NCBI GenBank assembly: GCA_048359995.1
Contig: DBGCPK010000013.1
Span: forward strand, 1 to 64,000
DNA length: 64,000 nt
Source: UBA3210 sp048359995
GTDB taxonomy: Bacteria > Bacillota_I > Bacilli_A > RFN20 > CAG-449
Direction of reading: 5' to 3'
Part shown: piece by piece, positions 52,600 through 60,799 of the stretch
Layout: every line of letters starts with the position of its first letter
How positions within the stretch are numbered: the first letter of the stretch is position 1
The notes under the pieces: generated by a model
The model's input: only the letters and a program-made list of their open reading frames with translations
The model's database searches: none
Told to the model about the DNA's origin: nothing
Translations under genes and position numbers: made by a program

Positions 52600-53142
52600 T
52601 TAGGCGATCAACCCAAGCGATTCCAGATCTTCTTTTAAAGACTCCAACGGAAGACCGACGACGTTGGTGTAGCTGCCTTCGATGCTTTTGACCAGTGGGA
52701 AATCTGCGTCTTGAATGCCGTATCCGCCGGCCTTGTCCATCGGGGAACCCGTGGCGATATACGAAGCGATGAGTTCGCGGCTCAGATCGTTGAAACGGAC
52801 TTTCGAAACCACGACGCGGGTAATCAAAACCGATAAGTTTTCGCAATAAAGGGTATAACTTGTTTTCACTTCGTGGACGTTACCCGAAAGAATCGTCAAA
52901 AATTCTTCGGCTTCTTTCAAAGTTGCGGGTTTCCCGAAGACGCGACCGTCTTTGACGACGATGGTATCGGCGGCGAGAACGAGTTCGTCGGGGTGCAATT
53001 TGCCGACTTTTATCGCTTTCTGCAAGGAAAGTTCTTCGAAAGGAAACTTCGACTCTTCGATTTCCGCGGGAATAATTTCAAATCGGGCGATCAAGCGGGA
53101 AAGCAATTCCTTTCTTCGCGGCGATTGACTCGCCAGAATCAT
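52600..53142 (-). CDS. maf: Maf-family nucleotide pyrophosphatase
   Basis: 180 residues. N-terminal ILASQSPRRKELL, AADTIVVKDGRVFGKP, the acidic residues in FNDLSRELIASYIATG and GGYGIQ are the family signatures. Maf proteins hydrolyse non-canonical or modified nucleotides (dTTP/UTP, m5UTP, pseudo-UTP) and influence septation. The ATG at 53142 follows GAGGCGAGG and overlaps the RNase J stop by 4 bases; the frame extends 28 codons further upstream within the RNase J gene. Confidence 0.94.
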   Translation of the reverse strand: MILASQSPRRKELLSRLIARFEIIPAEIEESKFPFEELSLQKAIKVGKLHPDELVLAADTIVVKDGRVFGKPATLKEAEEFLTILSGNVHEVKTSYTLYCENLSVLITRVVVSKVRFNDLSRELIASYIATGSPMDKAGGYGIQDADFPLVKSIEGSYTNVVGLPLESLKEDLESLGLIA

Positions 53143-54833
53143 CCTCGCGCCTCGATTTGATTCATGATCAAAGGAATGATCATCGGACTTCGATGGGTCT
53201 GGGAATAGAAATATTTTCCTAAACAAGTCTTCATCGTGTTCTTGATTTCGCCGAAAGTGACCTTTCCTTTCATCAGCTCCGACAATTCGTCAAAGGCGAT
53301 TTTCTTCGCTCTTTCGAGAATTTTCGTCGCGTTGGCGTCCATATAGATAAATCCCTTGGTAACGATCTCCGGCGTGGTGAGAATCGAATTGCTTCTCGAA
53401 TCGATGCTGATCAAAATCGCGACCATTCCGTCGTTGGCCAGAATATTTCTGTCGCGGATTACCGCGGTGGAAAGTCCGCTGATATCTTTGCCGTCGATAT
53501 AGATATCGTCGGTTTGGATTCGCTTTCCTTCGGTGATGTGGTGCTTTCGGAGCACCAAACTGTCCCCGTTGCCCAGAACGAAGATGTTTTCTTTGTCGAT
53601 TCCCAACGATTGAGCGATTTCTCCGTGCAGTTTCAGCATACGATATTCGCCGTGTACCGGCATAAAGTACTTCGGTTTGAAGAGTTTGAGGATAATTCTC
53701 AATTCTTGTTTCGAAGGATGGCCGGAAGCGTGCAAATTGGAGAAGATCGAATTGTTGATCACGTCGGCGCCCGATCGAACGAGTTGATTGACGACGGCGT
53801 TGACGCTCGAACCGTTTCCCGGAATCGGGGAAGAGGAAAAGACCACGGTATCTCCCGGATTGATTTTGACTAACGGGTGATCTCCGTTGGCGATTCTGGA
53901 CAGAGCCGCCATCGGCTCGCCTTGCGAACCGGTGCAGAGAATGACGATTTCGTTATTCTTGCATTCTTTCAGTTTCTCCGGGGTGATTAAGGAAGAATCC
54001 GGAATTTTGATATAACCGTATTGTCGGGAAATGCTGATTGTATTTTCCATCGAACGACCGATGATGAGAATTTTTCGATTGTATTTGATGCAAGCTTCGA
54101 CGATCTGCTGAATTCTCGATATGTTGCTGGAAAAAGTGCTGATGATGAGTCTTCCCGTGGTTTTGGAAAATATCTCGAAGATCGAATCGATCACGCTTCT
54201 TTCCGAAAGAGTGTACCCCTCTTTTTCCGCGTTCGTGGAATCGCTTAGCAGAAGATCGACGCCCTCGTCGCCGAGACGGGCGATCTTGCTCAACGAAATA
54301 TCTTCGCCGACCGGAGTCAGATCGATTTTAAAATCGCCGGTGGTGACGATTCTCCCGTGAGGCGTATCCACCGCTATGCCGTAAGCATCGGGGATCGAGT
54401 GGGTGACGCGAAAGAATTGCACGGAAAAATCGTCGACCTGAATGACGTCGTTTTCCGTATATTCCACCAGATTGATCTTCGTGTTCATGCGATGTTCTTC
54501 CAGTTTGTTGCGGATTAAAGCCGCGGCTAATTTTGGGGCGTAAATGACCGGAATGTTCACGTTCTGCAACAGATAAGGTATTGCGCCGATGTGATCTTCG
54601 TGACCGTGCGTGATGAAGAGCGCCTTGATCTTATTTCGGACGTTTTTTAAATGCGTATAGTCCGGAATGACGTAGTCGATGCCTAAAATTCCTTGTTCGG
54701 GGAACATAATTCCGGCATCGATGATGATTAAAGTATCGTCGTTTTCGATGCAATACGTATTTTTCCCGACTTCCTGCAAACCTCCTAAGGCATATATATT
54801 GACGGAAGACGCGGGCAATGATGATTTGCTCAT
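53139..54833 (-). CDS. rnj: Ribonuclease J
   Basis: A metallo-beta-lactamase/beta-CASP ribonuclease with 5'-3' exo- and endonuclease activity, central to mRNA decay in Firmicutes. 564 residues. LGGLQEVGKNTY is the start of the lactamase fold; the metal-binding motif is THGHEDHIG; DSTNAEKEGYT and the beta-CASP motifs (CTGSQGEPMAALSRIANGDHP, then GHPSKQEL and PVHGEYRM) follow. The C-terminal domain is present. The ATG at 54833 is given; a TTG two codons upstream has a better spaced AAAGGTGG and may be the true start. Confidence 0.95.
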   Translation of the reverse strand: MSKSSLPASSVNIYALGGLQEVGKNTYCIENDDTLIIIDAGIMFPEQGILGIDYVIPDYTHLKNVRNKIKALFITHGHEDHIGAIPYLLQNVNIPVIYAPKLAAALIRNKLEEHRMNTKINLVEYTENDVIQVDDFSVQFFRVTHSIPDAYGIAVDTPHGRIVTTGDFKIDLTPVGEDISLSKIARLGDEGVDLLLSDSTNAEKEGYTLSERSVIDSIFEIFSKTTGRLIISTFSSNISRIQQIVEACIKYNRKILIIGRSMENTISISRQYGYIKIPDSSLITPEKLKECKNNEIVILCTGSQGEPMAALSRIANGDHPLVKINPGDTVVFSSSPIPGNGSSVNAVVNQLVRSGADVINNSIFSNLHASGHPSKQELRIILKLFKPKYFMPVHGEYRMLKLHGEIAQSLGIDKENIFVLGNGDSLVLRKHHITEGKRIQTDDIYIDGKDISGLSTAVIRDRNILANDGMVAILISIDSRSNSILTTPEIVTKGFIYMDANATKILERAKKIAFDELSELMKGKVTFGEIKNTMKTCLGKYFYSQTHRSPMIIPLIMNQIEARG

Positions 54834-54946
54834 TTTCAAAAAATCCACCTTTCTGACATTATCTCTCTTTTCAAAAGCAATTAACATTATAAATATATTT
54901 TCATTTTTTGTAAAGAATTTCAAAATTATTATGAAAATTTCATTTT

Positions 54947-55489
54947 TTAAATCAAACAGGAATTCGCGGGTGTTTTATACGGATCTTTCTTGTCGATTCG
55001 ATCGTAATAGAGAATGCCGTCCAAATGATCGTATTCGTGCTGTAAGACGATGGCGTCGTAATCTTTCGCGGTGATCACGATTTCCTTATTTTGGAGTATA
55101 TCGAACGCTTTCATCACGATCTTTTGGTATCGGTAGACATAGCCGATTCGGTCTTCGTCGACGGACAGACATCCTTCGCCTCCTTGAAGCGCCGCTTTTC
55201 TCGTCGAATTCTGAACGATCTTCGGATTGACTAAACCGTATTGTACGATCGACCCGTCGTCGTTTTGATAGTAGATCGCGAACATCCTTTTATTGACTCC
55301 TACCTGCGGCGCGGCTAAACCGACGCCACTTCGGATTTTGTGCTTCTGGCAATATTCGCCGTCCTGAGATTTTTTTAAATAGTCCAACATTTCGACGAGC
55401 AAAGCGCGATCCTTTTCTCCTAACGGCATATCGACGGGAGAAGATTTTTTGTGCAACGATTTTACTTGATCTTTGACGATTTTCAGCAT
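54947..55489 (-). CDS. def: Peptide deformylase
   Basis: Removes the formyl group from the N-terminal Met of nascent proteins. 180 residues, type 2 (Gram-positive) by its insertions. All three motifs are seen: GVGLAAPQVG, EGCLSVDED with the metal-binding Cys, and QHEYDHLDG. The ATG at 55489 starts MLKIVKDQ; 14 upstream codons are open but unlikely. Confidence 0.95.
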   Translation of the reverse strand: MLKIVKDQVKSLHKKSSPVDMPLGEKDRALLVEMLDYLKKSQDGEYCQKHKIRSGVGLAAPQVGVNKRMFAIYYQNDDGSIVQYGLVNPKIVQNSTRKAALQGGEGCLSVDEDRIGYVYRYQKIVMKAFDILQNKEIVITAKDYDAIVLQHEYDHLDGILYYDRIDKKDPYKTPANSCLI

Positions 55490-55539
55490 TGTATTCACCC
55501 AACCGATAGTGTAACAAAAACGGAAAGGCAAATAAATTA

Positions 55540-56100
55540 TTATTGCGAAATTGAGTTAAAAAGTTTCATATACATCATAAGTTGCATTCTTTTTTCGTTG
55601 TTGGTGAAGAAGAAAGAATAACACGATTCCCAAATGAAAACCCAAGAAAAAACTTCCATTATTCCGATGAAGAGAAAGTGAATGTTCAGATAATCCAAAA
55701 TGCCGTAACCGATGAAAATCAGCGATCCGATAATCAGAAGAATCCAAGCGAGGATCTTGTTCCGCCTTATGCTTTTCCGGCTCATATTGACATTTTGCGC
55801 ATAATGGGCTTTTAGAAGCAGAATGATTTTCCGCTTTTCTTCTTCTTTCATCTTTTTGGGAAAACGAATGTCGATCACAAGTTCTTTTCGCTTGTCTACG
55901 TAACGAAACGTGTTTTCGATAAATTCGAAGATCTCGCCGCTGAGCAAAGATTGATTGGAATAGTTCTGGTAAATCTCTCCTTGCGTCAAATCCAATGTGA
56001 TGACGCATTGGTTTTCTTTTTCGATGTAGTTGCGCAAATCTTCGTTGGCTACATATTCTTCGATGCTTCGAGCAAAGATGTCGATTTCTTTTTTCTTCAT
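55540..56100 (-). CDS. Unknown protein with two C-terminal membrane segments
   Basis: 186 residues from the ATG at 56100 (MKKKEIDIFARSIEEYV). The N-terminal ~115 residues are soluble and charged (VITLDLTQGEIYQNYSN and VIDIRFPKKMKEEEKRK). Then two hydrophobic segments (ILAWILLIIGSLIFIGYGIL and FLFIGIMEVFSWVFIWESCY) lead into a short tail. No family recognised. The ribosome binding site is moderate; 38 open codons upstream have no support. Confidence 0.7.
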   Translation of the reverse strand: MKKKEIDIFARSIEEYVANEDLRNYIEKENQCVITLDLTQGEIYQNYSNQSLLSGEIFEFIENTFRYVDKRKELVIDIRFPKKMKEEEKRKIILLLKAHYAQNVNMSRKSIRRNKILAWILLIIGSLIFIGYGILDYLNIHFLFIGIMEVFSWVFIWESCYSFFFTNNEKRMQLMMYMKLFNSISQ

Positions 56101-56130
56101 AGTGATGTCCGCCTTTTTTTCATTATACAA

Positions 56131-56169
56131 CAAAAAAGTATTTGTGATGCAATCGATCACAAATACTTT
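56131..56169 (-). terminator. Terminator of the small YjcZ-like gene
   Basis: Perfect 14-bp stem AAAGTATTTGTGAT/ATCACAAATACTTT with a 7-nt loop and six T on the minus strand. Confidence 0.85.
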
Positions 56170-56179
56170 GAGAAGCCGA

Positions 56180-56353
56180 TTATAAAACTCCGTTTGCAGT
56201 TCCGTTATTCGCACATCCGCAACCGATGATGACTAACAGAATGAATAAAACCAGAATGACTGCGAAGATTCCTCCCCAAGAAGAATTCGAAGAAGGTTGA
56301 TAGCAACCGCAGCCTCCTTGTGGATAACCGTATCCTTGGCCATAGTAATACAT
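56180..56353 (-). CDS. Small YjcZ-like protein, Gly/Tyr-rich with one TM segment
   Basis: 57 residues. It begins YYYGQGYGYPQGGCGCYQP, followed by a single hydrophobic helix (IFAVILVLFILLVIIGCGC) and a short tail. This layout is that of the YjcZ/sporulation small membrane proteins of Bacilli. AGGAGGTG lies six bases before the ATG, one of the best ribosome binding sites in the window. It has its own terminator. Confidence 0.8.
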   Translation of the reverse strand: MYYYGQGYGYPQGGCGCYQPSSNSSWGGIFAVILVLFILLVIIGCGCANNGTANGVL

Positions 56354-56464
56354 ATAAGGCACCTCCTGACACCCTATATTATGAAAAAGAAATCGAGAGG
56401 GGACAAAAAAACGAATAAATGAGATTAACCTTGATCGGATTCCGCATATCTTATAATGGTGATA

Positions 56465-56836
56465 AGTATGAGCAAAATGGACGATTTCAAGAAATTCGTC
56501 GGAGATAAACCTTTTTTGAAAGAGAAGATCAGAAAAAAGGAAACCACTTGGCAGGAACTTTACGAGCATTACGATCTCTACGGCGAGTCGGACGAACTGT
56601 TTCAAAACAAGGAAGAGGAATCCTTTTCGGAAAGCGACGAAAAGAGCGAAGACGGATCGGACAAAGGAATCAACGGTCTTTTCGATATGCTTTCGGGTAT
56701 CGACATCGACAAGATCGCCGATGGTTTGAACGGTATGCGGAAAGTGCTGAGCATACTCGGAGAATTGACTTCTACGCAGGACGACAGAAACGCGCAGGGG
56801 AAAAAGAGCAAGCCGTACACTCGGGACGACGATTGA
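56465..56836 (+). CDS. ylbD: YlbD-like protein
   Basis: About 123 residues. The N-terminal KMDDFKKFVGDKPFLKEKIRKKETTWQELYEHYDLYGE matches the YlbD family (putative spore coat protein in Bacillus). An acidic Ser/Glu-rich middle follows, then a helical GINGLFDMLSGIDIDKIADGL. Conservation of the following ylbE-ylbF-rsmD-coaD order supports the call. Two ATGs at 56456 and 56468 flank the region; the exact start is uncertain, with ATAATGGTGATAAGT before it. Confidence 0.75.
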   Translation, partial: SMSKMDDFKKFVGDKPFLKEKIRKKETTWQELYEHYDLYGESDELFQNKEEESFSESDEKSEDGSDKGINGLFDMLSGIDIDKIADGLNGMRKVLSILGELTSTQDDRNAQGKKSKPYTRDDD

Positions 56837-56837
56837 C

Positions 56838-57047
56838 ATGCGAAGCGACATCATCATGCTTCTGGATCGCGATCCGGACTATTTCATTTATCTGAGAGAA
56901 AATCCCCATTGGCATCGGGAATTGACTTTTAATCCCTCTGCTTTGAAAAATTTCGTCGAAGAGTATAAAATAAAGCGTAGGAAGAGGCTGGTCGATAAGT
57001 TGGAAGACTTGTCGATGATGCTCTCCTTAGCGAAGGAATTGATGTAA
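56838..57047 (+). CDS. ylbE: YlbE-like protein
   Basis: 69 residues. RSDIIMLLDRDPDYFIYLRENPHWHRELTFNPSAL is typical of YlbE, a small protein of unknown function found between ylbD and ylbF in Bacilli. It starts directly after ylbD, and its last base is shared with the ylbF start (TAATG). Confidence 0.85.
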   Translation: MRSDIIMLLDRDPDYFIYLRENPHWHRELTFNPSALKNFVEEYKIKRRKRLVDKLEDLSMMLSLAKELM

Positions 57048-57406
57048 TGGAAGACATTCACGAGAAAATCCGCCGTCTGAGAGAGGTGCTGATAAATCGG
57101 AAAGAAGTGATCCGATGGAATCAGATCGAAAAAGAGATGGAGGAAGATGAAACGATTTTAAAACTGGCAAACGAATTTGCCGTCGCGCAAAGCGAATACA
57201 ACGCCTGTTTGAATCATTTTGACGCCGACGACGAAGAGAGCCGCGCGTATTCCAAAAAATTATACGAAGCGAAACTGAGATTGGACAATCACCCTTTGAT
57301 CAAAGAGTATTACGAATGCTTTCACGAGGTCAACGAGCCGTTGAGGTATCTGGAGTATCATCTGCTGAAACCGTTGAAATTCAAGAGTGAAAATTGCAAA
57401 AAGTAG
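57047..57406 (+). CDS. ylbF: YlbF/YmcA family regulator
   Basis: 119 residues, helical, with the YlbF-YmcA domain (LANEFAVAQSEYNACL, RLDNHPLIKEYYECFHEVNEPLRYLE). In Bacillus subtilis YlbF, YmcA and YaaT form the Y-complex that tunes RNase Y and thereby competence, biofilm and sporulation. The same role is an inference here. Its stop lies within the terminator stem. Confidence 0.88.
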   Translation: MEDIHEKIRRLREVLINRKEVIRWNQIEKEMEEDETILKLANEFAVAQSEYNACLNHFDADDEESRAYSKKLYEAKLRLDNHPLIKEYYECFHEVNEPLRYLEYHLLKPLKFKSENCKK

Positions 57407-57424
57407 GCTATCCGCCTACTTTTT
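57398..57424 (+). terminator. Terminator after ylbF
   Basis: Perfect 11-bp stem AAAAAGTAGGC/GCCTACTTTTT with a 5-nt loop, overlapping the ylbF stop codon. Confidence 0.85.
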
Positions 57425-57438
57425 ATTTGGAGGAACGC

Positions 57439-57525
57439 GTGAATCGAATCACGTTTTTATTATGCTCGGATATGGAAAAATTATTCGCGAAAGGCTATAC
57501 TAAAAGCGAGGTGGAAAGAAAATGA
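57439..57525 (+). CDS. Micro-ORF at the ylbG position, 28 residues
   Basis: GTG start with GGAGG six bases upstream and a stop that overlaps the rsmD start as ATGA. The product begins NRITFLLCSDMEKLFAKG. In Bacillus ylbG lies exactly here; the conserved YlbG strand-helix 'VILYCDMDQLEE' is weakly similar to FLLCSDMEKLF. It may be a shrunken ylbG, or a leader peptide that couples translation into rsmD. Very short, so uncertain. Confidence 0.45.
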   Translation: MNRITFLLCSDMEKLFAKGYTKSEVERK

Positions 57526-58064
57526 GGATTGTCGGAGGAAAATATCGTCATCGTCTTATCGATTATCCGCCGGAAACGATCACGCGCCCGACGATGGACA
57601 AGGTCAGAGAAGCCTTGATGTCGGCAATCGGAGAAAATATCAAAGGGAGAAAGGTTCTCGATCTCTTCGCCGGTTCGGGAGCGCTCGGAATAGAAAGCCT
57701 GTCCAGAGGGGCGGAAGATTGCTTTTTCGTAGACAGCAACTCTTTCGCAACGGAAACGATTGCCCGAAATATCCGCGCCGTCGGAGTCGAAGAAAAGACG
57801 AGAATCGAACGGAAAGACGCGATCGCTTTTTTAAAAGAAGAGCGAAGCGAAACGTTTTCTCTGGTTTTTCTCGATCCGCCGTATAAGAATAAGGAAATTT
57901 ATTCGACGTGTATCGAACTTCTGAAAGAAAGAAATCTCCTCGCGGAAGACGCGATACTGGTGGTTGAATCGGAAGAAGAAAGAGAGGAAGATCCCTATTT
58001 TGAAAAATTCCGCAGGTATCGTTACGGAAGAATTCACATCGGCATTTATTGGAGGAAATTATGA
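57522..58064 (+). CDS. rsmD: 16S rRNA (guanine-966-N2)-methyltransferase
   Basis: 180 residues. MRIVGGKYRHR, TRPTMDKVREALMSAI, the SAM-binding motif VLDLFAGSGALGIESLSRGA and the catalytic LDPPYKNKE are all typical of RsmD. GAGGTGGAAAG precedes the ATG. It overlaps the coaD region and shares the conserved order with coaD of Bacilli. Confidence 0.95.
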   Translation: MRIVGGKYRHRLIDYPPETITRPTMDKVREALMSAIGENIKGRKVLDLFAGSGALGIESLSRGAEDCFFVDSNSFATETIARNIRAVGVEEKTRIERKDAIAFLKEERSETFSLVFLDPPYKNKEIYSTCIELLKERNLLAEDAILVVESEEEREEDPYFEKFRRYRYGRIHIGIYWRKL

Positions 58065-58549
58065 AAACTGCTATTTACCCGGGAAGTTTTGACCCGATTA
58101 CCAACGGACATCTCGATATCATTTCCCGCGCGGGAAAACTATTCGACCGACTTTACGTTTGCGTGGCCGTCAATCCGGAGAAGACGTCGTATTTTACATC
58201 GGAAGAAAAAATAGCGATGCTGAAAGAAGCCACGAAGTCGATGCCGAATGTCGAAATCACTTCCACATCGGGATTGGTGATGAAGAAAGCGAAAGAATTG
58301 AACGCGCAGGCTGTGGTGCGCGGACTTCGCGCGGTGAGCGATTTCGAATTCGAATTCCAGTTGGCCGCGGCAAACGAATACATCGACCCCGAAATCGAAA
58401 TGGTTTTTTTGATGTCATCGACGGGAAAAGGATTCATTTCTTCGAGCAACGTCAAAGATTTCTTCTTTTCGGGGGTGGATATCTCTTTGCTTGTGCCTCC
58501 GATTGTGGTGGAAACATTTAAAGCAAAAGAAGAAAAGCGCAAAGGCTGA
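58061..58549 (+). CDS. coaD: Phosphopantetheine adenylyltransferase
   Basis: Catalyses the penultimate step of coenzyme A synthesis. 162 residues. The nucleotidyltransferase motif is YPGSFDPITNGHLDI; VVRGLRAVSDFEFE and the C-terminal STGKGFISSSNVKD, with the ISSS motif, are conserved. GGAGGAAATT precedes the ATG at 58061, overlapping the rsmD stop by four bases. Its 3' end overlaps ylbJ on the other strand by 32 bases. Confidence 0.95.
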   Translation: MKTAIYPGSFDPITNGHLDIISRAGKLFDRLYVCVAVNPEKTSYFTSEEKIAMLKEATKSMPNVEITSTSGLVMKKAKELNAQAVVRGLRAVSDFEFEFQLAAANEYIDPEIEMVFLMSSTGKGFISSSNVKDFFFSGVDISLLVPPIVVETFKAKEEKRKG

Positions 58550-59354
58550 AAAGAGCGATGCAAAATCGGGCTTTGAGGTATCCGAAAAGGCGGAAAGACG
58601 GATCGACCGATCGGATCTGGACGATGAGCGAAAGAGAAGTGAACGACAGGAGAAACATCAGTATCCGATAACTCGTTTCCGTGCCGATCTGACACAGGCG
58701 GATGTTGTTGTAAGAGAATTCGACCAAGCCGTTCAGGAGATAACGGTAAGGTTCATCGATCCAGTCGAAAAGAAATGCCAGCGAAGTGAAACTCAATAGC
58801 GAAAAGAGAATGACGAACAAGGAATAACCGGTTTGACGGATCACGGACATCGTGTATTCCTCGTAACGGTATTCTTTTTCTTTCGAACACTTTTTTCGAA
58901 AAAAGCAATAGTATAGCATTTCGGAAGCCAAAAAGAGAAACAGAATTTCTTTCCGAAGCGGATGTTCTCTGAGAATTACCAAAAAGATAAAAGGGAAAGA
59001 GATTCCTCCGAAAGAGCGCAGAAGATTCTCTTTTTCCTCTTCTTCGACGATTCCGGTGGATTTTAGGTAGTCAATGAACTGAACGTTACCCGGAACGCCG
59101 ATGAGAACGATCAAAAAGATAGAAAATATTTCGAATAAACGATCGGCATTTCTTTTCCGACACCAGCGGTGAAAATCGGGAATAAAACCGGATTTCAACA
59201 GCAAGTTCGTGAACAAAATGAAAGGAAAAAGGCTGATCAGGTAGCGGTTAAAGTACAACGTGTTCACGACGGAAAGAGAGTGAACGATTCTTTCGTTGAA
59301 GAGAAATAAAAAAACGAGATAGAGGAACAGAAAAACGATATACAATCTTTTCAT
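58518..59354 (-). CDS. ylbJ: YlbJ-like integral membrane protein
   Basis: 278 residues from the ATG at 59354. Many membrane segments. LISLFPFILFTNLLLKSG, and FLIVLIGVPGNVQF with its conserved G-x-P-G-N-V, match the nucleoside-recognition/gate domain of YlbJ/SpoVV, needed in Bacillus for moving dipicolinic acid into the spore. In Bacillus ylbJ also follows coaD, though here it is inverted. The sequence is shorter and more diverged than usual, and the start has no strong ribosome binding site. Confidence 0.72.
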   Translation of the reverse strand: MKRLYIVFLFLYLVFLFLFNERIVHSLSVVNTLYFNRYLISLFPFILFTNLLLKSGFIPDFHRWCRKRNADRLFEIFSIFLIVLIGVPGNVQFIDYLKSTGIVEEEEKENLLRSFGGISFPFIFLVILREHPLRKEILFLFLASEMLYYCFFRKKCSKEKEYRYEEYTMSVIRQTGYSLFVILFSLLSFTSLAFLFDWIDEPYRYLLNGLVEFSYNNIRLCQIGTETSYRILMFLLSFTSLSLIVQIRSVDPSFRLFGYLKARFCIALFSLCAFLLLL

Positions 59355-59441
59355 ATTTAAAGTTATGCGAACCGGATTTGGGCTTTTACCTAATTTCCGG
59401 AATTCTTTTCGCATATCTTACTTTGTAGAGAGGTAATTGCA

Positions 59442-59657
59442 ATGAAAAATCAATCTAATTGTTCGTGTCCGTATAAATTTGATCCGATCGTCTTGCCTGT
59501 CAACGAAAGAGTATGCCACCGGAATTACTATGTGGAACAGCCGGTGATCATTCCTTGCCAGACGAGGGTCGTCAATCACTATATTCCGCGTCCGACATAT
59601 TACTATACCTATAATCAGGTGGAAGAAACGGTTTGCCACAATAAAAAGGATCAATAA
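59442..59657 (+). CDS. CotD-like spore coat protein
   Basis: 71 residues, rich in Tyr, Cys, Pro, His and Val. KFDPIVLPVNERVCHRNYYVEQPVIIPCQTRVVNHYIPRP has the repeated valine-proline-x pattern of CotD-type coat proteins. AGAGGTAATTGCA precedes the ATG, and a terminator follows. Composition and pattern support the family; function in this organism is not shown. Confidence 0.7.
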   Translation: MKNQSNCSCPYKFDPIVLPVNERVCHRNYYVEQPVIIPCQTRVVNHYIPRPTYYYTYNQVEETVCHNKKDQ

Positions 59658-59666
59658 ATCCGATGG

Positions 59667-59708
59667 GCATTTAGAGATGTTTTACAAATAAATCTAAATG
59701 CTTTTTTT
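59667..59708 (+). terminator. Terminator of the CotD-like gene
   Basis: 9-bp stem GCATTTAGA/TCTAAATGC with a 17-nt loop and seven T. Confidence 0.8.
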
Positions 59709-59751
59709 ATGAAACGCTTTTTTGAAAAATCGAAAATTCAGCAAAAATTCT

Positions 59752-59782
59752 AAAAAAAAATTCCCCGACAGGGGAAATTTTT
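59752..59782 (-). terminator. Terminator of the 59781 gene
   Basis: AATTTCCCC pairs with GGGGAATTT around a TGTC loop; nine T follow on the minus strand. Confidence 0.85.
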
Positions 59783-60581
59783 AAAGTCCGGAATGGAAGT
59801 TGCTCAATACCGTTGCGGCGGTGTTGTCGCCGTAGTTTCCGGTTATATTGTCGCAGAAACGGAAATCGATGAGTTCGTTTCCTTTATACTTGCAGATAAG
59901 CGGGAATTTCAAATCGTTAACGGCTTCCGACGGCGCAGTCGTGGTTAATTCCCACGTATCGGTGTACTTGGCGTAATAGCCGTATTCATCGTAGAAATTG
60001 TCGCTGAATTCTTCATAGGCGTCGGAAGTGTAAAATTCGTAGAGGTGGGTGAGCAAATAGTTGAAATAAACCGCGCCCGAATCGTCTTCCCATTCTTTTT
60101 TGAGCATATTGTACTCGGATTCTTTATTTTCGTCCTCGCGGAAATCGATGACGTAAAAGTGCTTCTGCTCTTCTCTTGTCAAAACATTGGAATAAAAAGT
60201 CTTAAACGTCGATTCGTTGGAATCGGAACGGATAAACAGAACATAGGTATAACCGTCATACGTTTTCGAATTCAAAGCTGTGCCGGCGCTTTTGCCGTCC
60301 GGTTTCTTGCCCTCGGCGCATTCGTATTTCGGAATGCTGGAATAGATGTCGGAGTACAAATCCGAGAAAGAAACGCTTTTATGCGCATCGTAAAACTCTC
60401 CCGTCGTATCCGAATTCGCCAATCCCTTGATCCATTTCATCAAAGGGGAAGAGGAGGAGAATGAGAAAATCACGGCGAAAACGATGACAACGATCAAGAC
60501 CGGCTGAATCCATCCGGTAGTCTTGATCCAATCCCATATTCTCTTGAAAAATCTTCCGATCGCTTTAAAAAATTTATCCAT
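59781..60581 (-). CDS. Membrane-anchored extracytoplasmic protein of unknown function
   Basis: 266 residues. A basic N terminus (FKAIGRFFKRIWDWIK) and one membrane helix (about 26-45, VLIVVIVFAVIFSFS) are followed by a 220-residue domain predicted outside the cell, rich in Tyr, Asp and Ser. The segment YTYVLFIRSDSNESTFKTFY followed by HFYVIDFRED resembles a thioredoxin-like strand-helix-strand but lacks a C-x-x-C, so this is weak. GGGAGGTAATCG precedes the ATG. Single-gene unit. Confidence 0.75.
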   Translation of the reverse strand: MDKFFKAIGRFFKRIWDWIKTTGWIQPVLIVVIVFAVIFSFSSSSPLMKWIKGLANSDTTGEFYDAHKSVSFSDLYSDIYSSIPKYECAEGKKPDGKSAGTALNSKTYDGYTYVLFIRSDSNESTFKTFYSNVLTREEQKHFYVIDFREDENKESEYNMLKKEWEDDSGAVYFNYLLTHLYEFYTSDAYEEFSDNFYDEYGYYAKYTDTWELTTTAPSEAVNDLKFPLICKYKGNELIDFRFCDNITGNYGDNTAATVLSNFHSGL

Positions 60582-60799
60582 CGATTACCTCCCGTTACAG
60601 GTGTTTTGTATCCCACGATATACGCTTTATAATGATATCATTATATAATTTTCATTTCAACAACTTTAATTCCTTTTTTTTCACGAAGATTCTTTTTGTT
60701 CCGCTTTTCGCTTCCTCTTCTTAAATTGAGAAGAAAAGATATTTTTTTATAGAAAAATTGCAGTGAAGTGCTAAAATAGTAGTGTTTTATGAGGTGAGT

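Noticed and set aside
56180..56857. 225-codon minus-strand frame ending with the small YjcZ-like protein
   Set aside because: Only the last 57 codons follow a ribosome binding site and have sensible composition; the rest is antisense to ylbD.
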